NCBI GenBank assembly: GCA_024683455.1
Contig: JAIKYE010000090.1
Coordinates: forward strand, 124,001 to 188,000
Direction of reading: 5' to 3'
DNA length: 64,000 nucleotides
DNA from: Bacteroidaceae bacterium
GTDB lineage: Bacteria > Bacteroidota > Bacteroidia > Bacteroidales > Bacteroidaceae
The position numbers were made by a program, and so were the translations under genes. Under the pieces are notes generated by a model, which was not told the origin of the DNA, ran no database searches, and worked only from the letters and a program-made list of their open reading frames with translations. Positions 56,304 to 64,000 of the stretch are shown here, piece after piece. Every line of letters starts with the position of its first letter. Position 1 is the stretch's first letter.

Positions 56304-58445
56304 ATGTCTGTTTTTTCAAAAAAACTAATTTTGTTTTTCCTCTTTTTTTGCGTGAGTGTGACCATATTTGCCCTTGAGGACGGACAGGTCGTCAGATTTG
56401 TTAGGGGCGGTCGTTCGCTGATGGTGGAAAACTCATCGCTTGAAGCAACCAAGAATGCTGTTCTTTGGACAGAAACCAACACCCATTCCCAGCGATGGAA
56501 ACTTGTGGATACGGGCCGAGGTACTTTCTTTATACAAAATGTATATACGCAACTTTATTTGGGAGGCCTCTCATCAGCCGGTAACAAAGCTGTTGTGGGA
56601 CAGATAACAAGAAATCTGACCAGGGGTGCTTGGGAATTGGTTCCTGTGGAGGGCGCGGAGAACAAGTATAATATCTTTATCAGCAAGACGCGTAGGTATG
56701 CTCTCTCATCAAGCACAGAGATTTCGGATGGGACAGGTGTTATGCTTCTTACCGCCTCGACGGCTGATCCTGCGGAGATAGAGTGGAAAATAGAGGTGGA
56801 CGAGAGTGCTGATTCCTATGGTTTTTCGGAGCAAATGCGCGATGATATGATGCTTAAGTTTAAGAATCGTCATTACAAGCGACAGAGTTCGGGATACAGT
56901 ATTGATAACGGTGGCTGGTGGGGAGATGCCGAGATGTTCGAGACAATCCTTGATGCCTATGAGACGACGGGCAACCTGGAGTATGCCACTATGTTCGATA
57001 AACTCTATACAAACTTCATATCACGAAATAAAAACACATGGTATAAGTCGGGTGTCAGTGGGTACAATGAGTATAACGACGATATTGCATGGATGTGTAT
57101 CGCCTGTACTCGTGCCTATTTGTTGACGGGAACCACCAAATACCTCACAACAGCCAAGAATAATTTCAATGGTATGTTTGAGCGTGCCGACTGTTATGGA
57201 AACGACCTCTTACAATGGAAGCATAACTCGGGACTGGGAACCAATGCATGTATCAACGGACCTGCTTCGGTCTGTGCCTGTTATCTGGCTATTGCAACAG
57301 CCGATATGTCGTATTACGAGAAGGCCAAAAAGACATACCTTGCCAACCGCAAGCAATTATATGAGTTTTCTGGCGGAAAACCAACGGGTAAGGTGTGGGA
57401 TTCGTACGACCAGGAAAAGAAATCATATAATTACTGGGCTTCGACCTACAACCAGGGAACTTGTCTGGGTGCAGCCCTTATGCTGTACGATTATTATAAG
57501 GATCCTATGTTTAAGGCCGATGCCGATGCCATCATTAAGTGGACAGTGAAGAATCTTGCCGACAGCTATGGCATTATTAAAGTCTGCCAGACGGTTAGGG
57601 GAGACCTATGCGGGTTCAAGGGTATTCTGATGCGCTATATCCGCAGGTATGCCGAAGACATGAATGCCCCAGAGTATTACGAATGGTTGGCCAAGAATGC
57701 TTATCATGCCTGGAACAACCGTAATTCGGGTGGCATTACCTCTTCTGCATGGCTTACCAAGTCGGAGGAGAACTACAAACATCAGGAAGGCGATGAGCTG
57801 AAAACCTTTGAGGCATTCGGTAACAGCACTTGTCTGTCTGCTGCCTTTAACGCCCATCCGGGAGTGGTGGAACATCATAATGCCTATGAATGCATTCAGG
57901 CGGAGGATTTCTTCTTTATAAAGAATGCAGATGTTTTGCACAGCGGTAATAGTGATGATGGAACTGGCGAGGTGTCTAATATGAAGAATACAAATAGCAT
58001 AGGATACAAGAACGTTGATTTCGGTACGGACTCTGCCAAATATGTTACAGTACGTGCTAACTTTATGCTTTCCACCTCGAAACTGAAGATCTATGCCGAT
58101 GCACCAGACGAAGAGAAGGGTACATTGCTGTGTACGCTATCGAGTGCCGACGGTGAGGCAGGAATCAATGCATGGGAGAGTTATACTAAGACACTGGATG
58201 CTCCGCTTTCAGGCATACATAATATATATATGGTGGCAACAGGAAGCACCAGTGTGAAGTTATTTTCCCTGAACTGGTTCCAGTTCCTGTCTGATTCTGT
58301 GATAGATAATATAGGGAAAATCCGTGATTCAGGATTTAGCAGTCAGGATAATGCCTGTTATGATCTGTCTGGTAGAAGGGTTGGACGTTCAGAAATTAAG
58401 AAGGGTTTGTACATTACTAATGGCAAATTGAGAGTCCTGCGCTAA
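56304..58445 (+). CDS. secreted GH76 alpha-1,6-mannanase-like glycosidase
   Basis: 713 residues with a signal peptide (to about residue 25). A ricin-like beta-trefoil-type region (about 26-165, QRWKLVDTGRGTFFIQNV) precedes the GH76 (alpha/alpha)6 barrel (about 180-540). The catalytic aspartate pair Asp259-Asp260 is in YNDDIAWM. A CBM6-like domain (about 545-670) follows, and the C-terminus has CYDLSGRRV...KGLYITNGK, a short tail shared with other secreted proteins here. GH76 enzymes cut alpha-1,6-mannan backbones, such as yeast cell-wall mannan. No SusC/SusD pair lies within the window. Confidence 0.9.
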   Translation: MSVFSKKLILFFLFFCVSVTIFALEDGQVVRFVRGGRSLMVENSSLEATKNAVLWTETNTHSQRWKLVDTGRGTFFIQNVYTQLYLGGLSSAGNKAVVGQITRNLTRGAWELVPVEGAENKYNIFISKTRRYALSSSTEISDGTGVMLLTASTADPAEIEWKIEVDESADSYGFSEQMRDDMMLKFKNRHYKRQSSGYSIDNGGWWGDAEMFETILDAYETTGNLEYATMFDKLYTNFISRNKNTWYKSGVSGYNEYNDDIAWMCIACTRAYLLTGTTKYLTTAKNNFNGMFERADCYGNDLLQWKHNSGLGTNACINGPASVCACYLAIATADMSYYEKAKKTYLANRKQLYEFSGGKPTGKVWDSYDQEKKSYNYWASTYNQGTCLGAALMLYDYYKDPMFKADADAIIKWTVKNLADSYGIIKVCQTVRGDLCGFKGILMRYIRRYAEDMNAPEYYEWLAKNAYHAWNNRNSGGITSSAWLTKSEENYKHQEGDELKTFEAFGNSTCLSAAFNAHPGVVEHHNAYECIQAEDFFFIKNADVLHSGNSDDGTGEVSNMKNTNSIGYKNVDFGTDSAKYVTVRANFMLSTSKLKIYADAPDEEKGTLLCTLSSADGEAGINAWESYTKTLDAPLSGIHNIYMVATGSTSVKLFSLNWFQFLSDSVIDNIGKIRDSGFSSQDNACYDLSGRRVGRSEIKKGLYITNGKLRVLR

Positions 58446-58456
58446 ACGATCGAGCA

Positions 58457-58497
58457 CAAAATTCAGCATTTGTCTAAAAAAATGCTTTAGAATTTTG
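58457..58497 (+). terminator. AT-rich hairpin after GH76, overlapping the tRNA-Ser promoter
   Basis: CAAAATTC-AGCATTT (58457-58471) pairs with AAATGCT (58480-58486) and GAATTTTG (58490-58497), a 15-bp interrupted stem with a TTA bulge. The right end contains the TTTG -33 element of the tRNA-Ser promoter. Probably it terminates GH76 transcription. Confidence 0.55.
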
Positions 58498-58525
58498 GCA
58501 GTCTCGTTTAAACTTCATACCTTTG
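58494..58525 (+). promoter_or_regulatory. tRNA-Ser promoter
   Basis: TTTG (58494-58497), 20-bp spacer and TACCTTTG (58518-58525). Confidence 0.85.
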
Positions 58526-58563
58526 CAGCGCTTTAAGACCAAAAGCCTCTCAAGTGAGAGTCC

Positions 58564-58648
58564 GGAGAGATGGTAGAGTGGTCGATTACACCGGTCTTGA
58601 AAACCGGCGTGCTGAGAGGCACCGGGGGTTCGAATCCCTCTCTCTCCG
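58564..58648 (+). tRNA. tRNA-Ser (anticodon TGA)
   Basis: An 85-nt type II tRNA with acceptor stem GGAGAGA/TCTCTCC, anticodon stem CCGGT/ACCGG enclosing CTTGAAA (anticodon TGA), a long variable arm (GTGCTGAGAGGCAC), and T arm GGTTCGAATCC. The discriminator is G and CCA is not encoded. Terminator follows at 58659. Confidence 0.97.
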
Positions 58649-58658
58649 CTCAAAGTCA

Positions 58659-58688
58659 AACTGGTTGAGAAATCAACCAGTTTTTTTT
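58659..58688 (+). terminator. intrinsic terminator after tRNA-Ser
   Basis: AACTGGTTGA (58659-58668), GAAA loop, TCAACCAGTT (58673-58682), then T-tract: a perfect 10-bp stem with a stable tetraloop. Confidence 0.9.
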
Positions 58689-58780
58689 ATTGCAGGGAAG
58701 TCTTGGCATAATTTTCTACTGTCGTTTTCGATCCATAACAATGTTGTTGTTTCTTTACAGCAAGAAAAATGGAAAATGTT

Positions 58781-58811
58781 TTTGCTCGTTTTTCAATAAT
58801 TCATATATTTG
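58781..58811 (+). promoter_or_regulatory. promoter of the fasciclin lipoprotein gene
   Basis: TTTG (58781-58784), 19-bp spacer and TATATTTG (58804-58811). Predicted start near 58818, 41 bp before ATG 58859, which excludes the longer frame beginning at 58769. Confidence 0.8.
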
Positions 58812-58858
58812 CATGCTACAAGCCTAAAAACATTACGAAACTAATTAATCTAATATAT

Positions 58859-61036
58859 ATGAAACGATGTTTCTTGATTGCAGTTCTTTCTGCGATATTT
58901 GTGGCCTGCACAGAGTATGTTGACACGTCAGCTAGGTACGTGTTTACTGATAAAAACATTATGCAATACTTGCAGAGTAAGGAGTACTATAGTGAATACG
59001 TTACTCTTCTCAAACAAGTACATGTGAGTGAGGTGTCCAACACAACAGTTGGGCAATTGTTATCTGCACGAGGACATTATACCGTATTTGCTCCAACCAA
59101 TGATGCAATACAGATATACCTTGATACGCTTTGTGCGCAAGGTTTAATCACAGAACCCACTTGGAATGGTTTTGCTTGTCAGAATGATTTGGATAGTATC
59201 TCCCGGGTAATTGTATTTAATAGCATTTTGGATAGTGGGGATCAGCCTGCGTTTGATGTGCTAGATTTTCCTGATCATGAACATGAATTTGGTCTCTCTA
59301 ATATGAATGACCGAAAACTTCGTGTTTTTTACAATGAAAATGATCCTGACAGCATCAGCATAAACGGATTAGTATCGGTTAATAAACGGAACCGTGGTAT
59401 TACATTGACCAATGGCTATATTCATCAGGTAGAGGGCGTAATTGCTCCCAGCAATGACCGTTTGGGTGACTTTATTACCCAATGGGCATCTCAACCAAAG
59501 AGTGGTTATAGTGTGATGTCTAAGTTGGTGATAGCATGCGGTTTAGTAGATACGCTTAATGCCTTCCGTGATGAGACATGGGAGCGCCTTTATCTTACGG
59601 GCGGTGTGATAGACCTTCCTAAGCGTTCATCTGATGCAGAGGATGGTACTATCCCGCCACATCGTTATTACGGTTTTACAATGTTTGCTGAAACGGATCA
59701 CTTCTGGGAGGAGACATTAGGCAAGTCTGTGGAAGAGATAACTGTTAAAGATGTGTGTGCGTATTTGCAGAAGAGTGGGTTGTTTGACCATATTGAGGGA
59801 ACAACATTTGACGAAGACCACATGCAGCAGATGAACTATCTGAATCAATTTGTTACGTATCATCTGTTGCCCCAGCGTATAGGTCGTGAGAAATTGGTCA
59901 TTCACTACAATGAGTTAGGATACAACTATACACAGGGCGGAAGCCCTACAGTTCCCATCTGTGATTTTTATCAGACTATGGGATTACCTCGTTTGCTAAA
60001 GACATATGAAAGTCATGAAAGTAAAGGTATCTATTTAAACCGATTCCCTGTATTGAGGAATGGGGTTGGAAGGTTTGGTAAGTCAAGGGAGAATGTGAAC
60101 GATTACCATGAAAGTGGTGATTTCTTCCCTTTGAGTGGTAAAGCCAGTGCTCCCGATGAGAACCAAGGTATAAAGGTGCTTACTTATACCGAGGCAGGTA
60201 CAGATAATAGCAGTGTGTCCAACGGTATTGTTTATCCTATCGAGCATCTGTTATGCTGGTCTCAGAATGTAGTGAATACGATGTCAAGTCAGCGTATCCG
60301 TATTGATGCCGGATGTATGATGCCAGAGTTAATGACCAACGATGTGCGTGCTCCTCGTGCATATTATACATTTGGAGCTCCTACCTCTCGAGGTATCCCA
60401 ACCAATTATCCGTACATTGAAAATGTCGATATTAATGATGGTACGCTTTTCTATTATTTTTCTGGTTATATGCGTAGTTGGCATAATTTGCAGGGCGATG
60501 AATTTAATATCATTGGTCGCTATGACTTTACTATAAAGTTACCTCCAGTTCCACGTGCAGGACAATATGAGATTAGATTTGGTGTTGCCACGGGTTCACG
60601 TGTGCGTTCTATGGCACAGGTTTATTTTGGAACTGACCCAAATATGTTGCCTGCAGCAGGCATTCCTATGGATCTCCGTTTAGGCGGAAAAGAAAAACGC
60701 GATGGTGCCGTTACCACAGATTCTGGCGTGGGTTGGGAAGATGACACAGAAGACCAAGAGTATAACGATGAGGTTGCCAAACGTATGCGTACAAAAGGAT
60801 TTATGAAGGCGCCTAACCTGTGGAGTAACCAGTTGGGTAGTAGCACTTCTATCCGTACCTTTCATTATATGACGCGACGTATTATGGTGAATGCGTATTT
60901 GTCCCCCTATCAGAATTATTATATTAGGTTTAAGTCTGTACTTGATTTAGAGGATAGACAGTTTTATATGGATTACTTTGAATATGTTCCCAAAGAAGTA
61001 TATGATAATCCAAGCGAACCAGAGGATATTTGGTAA
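58859..61036 (+). CDS. fasciclin (FAS1) domain lipoprotein
   Basis: 725 residues from ATG 58859. The lipobox is FVAC after MKRCFLIAVLSAI. Two FAS1-like regions follow: about 30-200, with GQLLSARGHYTVFAPTNDAI and TLTNGYIHQVEGVI, and about 205-360 continuing with YHLLPQR. The C-terminal 300 residues form beta-rich domains seen in Bacteroidetes fasciclin lipoproteins, with YDFTIKLPPVPRAGQYEIRF. FAS1 proteins bind glycans or proteins at the surface and often sit in polysaccharide-use loci. It is 8 bp from the DUF3472-like gene, so one operon is likely. Confidence 0.88.
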   Translation: MKRCFLIAVLSAIFVACTEYVDTSARYVFTDKNIMQYLQSKEYYSEYVTLLKQVHVSEVSNTTVGQLLSARGHYTVFAPTNDAIQIYLDTLCAQGLITEPTWNGFACQNDLDSISRVIVFNSILDSGDQPAFDVLDFPDHEHEFGLSNMNDRKLRVFYNENDPDSISINGLVSVNKRNRGITLTNGYIHQVEGVIAPSNDRLGDFITQWASQPKSGYSVMSKLVIACGLVDTLNAFRDETWERLYLTGGVIDLPKRSSDAEDGTIPPHRYYGFTMFAETDHFWEETLGKSVEEITVKDVCAYLQKSGLFDHIEGTTFDEDHMQQMNYLNQFVTYHLLPQRIGREKLVIHYNELGYNYTQGGSPTVPICDFYQTMGLPRLLKTYESHESKGIYLNRFPVLRNGVGRFGKSRENVNDYHESGDFFPLSGKASAPDENQGIKVLTYTEAGTDNSSVSNGIVYPIEHLLCWSQNVVNTMSSQRIRIDAGCMMPELMTNDVRAPRAYYTFGAPTSRGIPTNYPYIENVDINDGTLFYYFSGYMRSWHNLQGDEFNIIGRYDFTIKLPPVPRAGQYEIRFGVATGSRVRSMAQVYFGTDPNMLPAAGIPMDLRLGGKEKRDGAVTTDSGVGWEDDTEDQEYNDEVAKRMRTKGFMKAPNLWSNQLGSSTSIRTFHYMTRRIMVNAYLSPYQNYYIRFKSVLDLEDRQFYMDYFEYVPKEVYDNPSEPEDIW

Positions 61037-61044
61037 AGTATTAC

Positions 61045-63666
61045 ATGAAAGTTAGATGTCTTCTTGCTTTTCTGTTTGTTTTTGCAACAACGTTGTTGTC
61101 GCAAGATATAACGTACAATAAGACTGTCGATGAAATATGGGGCGGCCGTGTGTTTATGGAACTAGATGGCCAGTATGCTGGTGTTTCTCGTAACGACACA
61201 TACATCAATTGGCCTACCAATGACAAGACAGTAATGGTGTATTGTTTGCGTGTGCCTCGTGGTCACGTAAGAGCAGATGCGATTTTTACTTCAAAAGCAC
61301 GAAAGACGGTGACTTTTAACTTACGTGTTGTAAAGGCTAGTACAGGCGAGGTCATGACAGAACATACAAGTCAGTTGGAATGTAAGGCGTCTGCAGAGCA
61401 GACGTTGGAGATTATGCCGGACTTTACCTTTCAGACTGACACATGGTATCGCTTTGAGATAACAAGTCCCCAAGGGGGTAATACAATGTCTCAGTTTACC
61501 AAATTGCGTTTCCAACGTAAGTCGTCCTTGTCTGTTGGTGATTCTCCTATCTATATGGCTCCCAGCGTTCATTTGTTTACTTATTCCAGCACAGATGAGA
61601 ATGCTCCTGCAGGTGAGTCTTATGATTGGATTTATCAAGAGGCTATGATTCCGCCTGCATTTGAGCGTCCCAGCACATATGCTATGGTAATTGGTACAGA
61701 TGGGGGTTATTCGGGTTTCCAATCAATATATAGCGGAAACAACAATTGGACGCGTCCTATCCTTTTCTCTGTATGGGATAATGGTGATTTAGACAAGGAT
61801 CCTGCCATGCCGGAATACCTTAAATCTGGTGTCGTAGATAAGGGAAAAGATGTTATTGGCGTTCGCTTTGGTTCAGAAGGAACGGGAAGCAGTGCCCGAC
61901 TGATGGATGGTAGCTGGTGGACACCAGGTAAATGGGTGCAATTCCTGTGGAATGCTCGTCCCGAGCAGGTGCAAGTAACACTCAAGGATTATGAAGGAAA
62001 TGACTCGGTGGTTAGCTATCAGAATACATTAGTGAGCTGTTGGTATAAGAATGAAGATGATTCTCAGTGGCACTATATGGCTACATTACGTGAGAGTGGG
62101 CGCAACCATTATTATAGCGGTTTCTATGCTTTTTTGGAAAATTTCTATGATGTAGGAGGAGAACTGGTTCATCGTGCATATTACCGTAATGCTGCTATGC
62201 GATCTATGGCTTCGGGTAAGTGGTACGCAAGAAACGTGGTAGATTTTGGACATACTCAAAATGATGGGACTAGATTCTCTCGTAAAGACTATGGGCATGG
62301 TGTTACCAAGTTATATGACAACTGCTTCTATCTGCAGTCAGGTGGCTTTGGTAATGTTCAAGACAGTGCAAAGACTCTGCCCTTGCCACAGAGTATGCCG
62401 TGGGTGGACACTATTGATATAAAGTCACTTACGGCACGTGTGGATGAGGCCGTTCGTAGGGATGAGAAAACACAGGCGGAAACGAAATTTGATTCATTTC
62501 GGAAGATTGACATGACATGCATGAAGTTGTTGGCGTTCTCGGACGAAGAAACCGAGGGGGAAGGTGACAATGGAAGAGCTGCACAAGCCTTGGATGGAAG
62601 AAAGTCTACTTACTGGCATTCGCAGTGGAAACCCTCTAAAATATCATTCCCGCATTATATTATATTAGATGCAGGAAAAGATACTACCATTTCTGGTATT
62701 GCTTTGTATCAGGAACGCGAATCGGCCTACAGGGCCAGAATATACCGTTTGTCTACTTCGGACAACGGAAAAAACTGGACAAGGCGTAAGTATGGTACTT
62801 TTGCTAACGTGAATAACCCCGAAGTTAATTTTGGTGAAGAAATTTCCAGTAGATATTTTAAATTTGAGATTGTCTCCAGTTATGGTGGTGAAGTAATGGC
62901 CATCAATGAGATAACGTTTCTTTGTCCATACAATTTGGATAATATGATAAAAAGTGCCCGTGAAATTATACAAAATGCGGACAGATTGGGAGGCTATAGG
63001 TCAGCTGATTTACAACGGATGATTAACGTTTATAATGATGGGGATTGTTCTGATGTAGAGGCATTGAAGGCTGCGTTTGAAGAGTTGGCAAATGTCCAGT
63101 CTCTAAAATTTGGCGTTGTCGGTAAGTTGCAGAATATCAATACGTCAAGATGCTATCAGTTACATAACACATCAAGAGGGGCTGTACTTTATGGTACTAT
63201 GAATAATGATGTAACAGAGTTCGTGCAAGATGGGAAGGAGAATGCTATGGATCCATGTGCTAATTGGCTAATTTTGCGTTCAGAAATGTTTGACGAATAT
63301 TATATTTACAACATTGGTACAGGTTTATATTTGTGTACCTTAGGCAGCTTTTTTTCCCTATCCCCCAGACCGCAGTCTGTTAAGATTTCTTCCGTAAATG
63401 GTTGTTATAAACTTGCAAATTTTGCTGACGAATACAACTTCTTAGACAATTACTCTATGGCTCCAGACATGTACATGGTTTATGATCAGCTTCTTAGTTG
63501 TGAGGTTTCTCTACATCCTGAGTTGCAGGTCACTATTAATACACCTCGTTGGTGTGATTCTGTTGAAGCAATATATGATTTACAGGGAAGGAAACTTAAT
63601 GTTCCTAAAGGGTTGAATATTATACGCTGTTATGATGGAACGTCAAAAAAGTTCTTGACTAAGTAG
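61045..63666 (+). CDS. secreted DUF5077/DUF3472-like protein with F5/8-type-C domain
   Basis: 873 residues from ATG 61045. A signal peptide ending near LLSQ. An N-terminal DUF5077-like beta domain (about 20-165), a DUF3472-like domain (about 180-440, with GGYSGFQSIYSGNNNW, PILFSVWDNG and VIGVRFGSEGTGSS), an F5/8-type-C discoidin domain (about 500-635, AAQALDGRKSTYWHSQWKPS), a helical linker, and a C-terminal ricin-like stretch. The tail YDLQGRKLNVPKGLNIIRC is similar to those on GH76 and CotH. Carbohydrate binding is likely; no enzymatic activity is assigned. A TTG at 61030 in frame is a less likely start. Confidence 0.82.
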   Translation: MKVRCLLAFLFVFATTLLSQDITYNKTVDEIWGGRVFMELDGQYAGVSRNDTYINWPTNDKTVMVYCLRVPRGHVRADAIFTSKARKTVTFNLRVVKASTGEVMTEHTSQLECKASAEQTLEIMPDFTFQTDTWYRFEITSPQGGNTMSQFTKLRFQRKSSLSVGDSPIYMAPSVHLFTYSSTDENAPAGESYDWIYQEAMIPPAFERPSTYAMVIGTDGGYSGFQSIYSGNNNWTRPILFSVWDNGDLDKDPAMPEYLKSGVVDKGKDVIGVRFGSEGTGSSARLMDGSWWTPGKWVQFLWNARPEQVQVTLKDYEGNDSVVSYQNTLVSCWYKNEDDSQWHYMATLRESGRNHYYSGFYAFLENFYDVGGELVHRAYYRNAAMRSMASGKWYARNVVDFGHTQNDGTRFSRKDYGHGVTKLYDNCFYLQSGGFGNVQDSAKTLPLPQSMPWVDTIDIKSLTARVDEAVRRDEKTQAETKFDSFRKIDMTCMKLLAFSDEETEGEGDNGRAAQALDGRKSTYWHSQWKPSKISFPHYIILDAGKDTTISGIALYQERESAYRARIYRLSTSDNGKNWTRRKYGTFANVNNPEVNFGEEISSRYFKFEIVSSYGGEVMAINEITFLCPYNLDNMIKSAREIIQNADRLGGYRSADLQRMINVYNDGDCSDVEALKAAFEELANVQSLKFGVVGKLQNINTSRCYQLHNTSRGAVLYGTMNNDVTEFVQDGKENAMDPCANWLILRSEMFDEYYIYNIGTGLYLCTLGSFFSLSPRPQSVKISSVNGCYKLANFADEYNFLDNYSMAPDMYMVYDQLLSCEVSLHPELQVTINTPRWCDSVEAIYDLQGRKLNVPKGLNIIRCYDGTSKKFLTK

Positions 63667-63940
63667 TTATGAATTGTCCTACAATTTATGCAATTCTGTT
63701 GTTCCCAGTTTTTAATTCAGATACTGTTTTCCCCTGATTTTTATTATATTTTAACGCTACAATAACTATTTGTGAGCAATATAAAGTATTTTTAACAGAA
63801 AAAGAACGAGCTTTCTTTTGTTGTATTAAAAGATTTCTATACTTTTGTATTTGTCAACGGTTTTGACCGATTTGACAAATGATAAACATTGGCAAAAGGT
63901 GAACTCTGTTTCTGTATTAAAATATTATTTTAATTTGTTT
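63667..63940. other. gene-free tail with outward-facing promoter
   Basis: I see no terminator of the DUF3472 transcript here and no gene before 63941. A promoter points out of the window at 63817-63847. The rest is AT-rich sequence without clear structure. Confidence 0.6.
63817..63847 (+). promoter_or_regulatory. promoter of a gene running off the right edge
   Basis: TTTG (63817-63820), 19-bp spacer and TACTTTTG (63840-63847). The transcript starts near 63854. A leader of about 90 nt would precede the ATG at 63941. Confidence 0.75.
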
Positions 63941-64000
63941 ATGGCATATAGCACATATTATTTGCAGTATGCTATAAATATGTTTGCCGATTATCCGCCT
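63941..64000 (+). CDS. possible start of a partial gene at the right edge
   Basis: ATG at 63941 opens a frame that stays open for the remaining 20 codons (beginning MAYSTYYLQYAINMF). The promoter at 63817-63847 is correctly placed. With so little sequence, neither the family nor the reality of the gene can be settled. Confidence 0.35.
   Translation, partial: MAYSTYYLQYAINMFADYPP

Noticed and set aside
58564-58648. tRNA-Ser as an integration site for a genomic island
   Set aside because: No integrase, and no repeated 3' tRNA fragment seen in the following 5 kb.

Overview
The window is chromosomal DNA of a member of the Bacteroidales, most like Prevotella and its relatives. The evidence is gene content (BspA-like leucine-rich-repeat lipoprotein, fasciclin lipoprotein, GH76 and CBM20-GH77 enzymes, DUF1573, M64 peptidase), the lack of strong Shine-Dalgarno sites, and about 25 promoters of the Bacteroidetes type (-33 TTTG or TTG, 19-21 bp spacer, -7 TAnnTTTG). 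It holds about 58 protein genes, two tRNA genes and one well-supported structured RNA. I see no rRNA, CRISPR array, insertion sequence, integrase or prophage.

Layout. 1-5.1 kb: a cut-off substrate-binding lipoprotein, pgk, nth, a divergent M64 peptidase and a YtxH/holin-like envelope operon. 5.3-12.4 kb: SPOR lipoprotein, ruvX, def, a TPR protein, thrS, infC-rpmI-rplT. 12.3-12.6 kb: a minus-strand 6S-like RNA sharing a bidirectional terminator with rplT. 12.7-20.3 kb: 4-alpha-glucanotransferase, mltG, tRNA-Thr, a large GH2 beta-galactosidase and a YbjQ-like protein. 20.3-21.5 kb: a gene-free stretch with two orphan promoters, one ending at a clean terminator, plus palindromic repeats. 21.5-28.4 kb: hisGDCB followed by recR, a membrane protein, a glycosyltransferase and an acetyltransferase. 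28.4-32.2 kb: pheS, a lipoprotein, murB and a PhnP-like hydrolase. 32.2-43.5 kb: a long minus-strand block that begins with ruvC and a tandem-ATPase protein, then hisHAF-hisIE, an FtsE-like ATPase, lysC, lysA, a glycosyltransferase, a DedA protein and an outer-membrane protein. 43.6-56.3 kb: DUF1573, CotH/lamin-tail protein, LRR lipoprotein, ABC-F ATPase, PepO-like M13 peptidase, MetA, U32 peptidase (RlhA-like) and a zinc-ribbon membrane protein. 56.3-64 kb: secreted glycan-related proteins (GH76 mannanase, two-domain fasciclin lipoprotein, DUF3472/F5-8C protein) around a tRNA-Ser, with a strong promoter firing out of the right edge.

How genes work together. Histidine synthesis is complete but split into two divergently placed operons, hisGDCB (+) and hisHAF-hisIE (-), each with its own promoter. 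lysC and lysA follow the second his operon without a visible promoter, so amino-acid and envelope genes may be co-transcribed. metA carries the glutamate linked to acetyl-CoA use. Three secreted proteins end in a similar short Y(D/N)LxG(R/K/Q) tail.

The least explained signals are (1) the minus-strand 6S/Bacteroidales-1-like RNA downstream of rplT, (2) the orphan promoter-terminator unit at 20.51-20.68 kb, and (3) a family of short AT-rich words (ATTGAAC, GAGAGTTGAAA, CGCTAACCGCTAA, GTTTACTGTTTACCGTTG) that recur at gene boundaries and supply actual start or stop codons for several genes. Nothing here is clearly a new defence or mobile system. All functional calls come from reading motifs by eye, without database searches.
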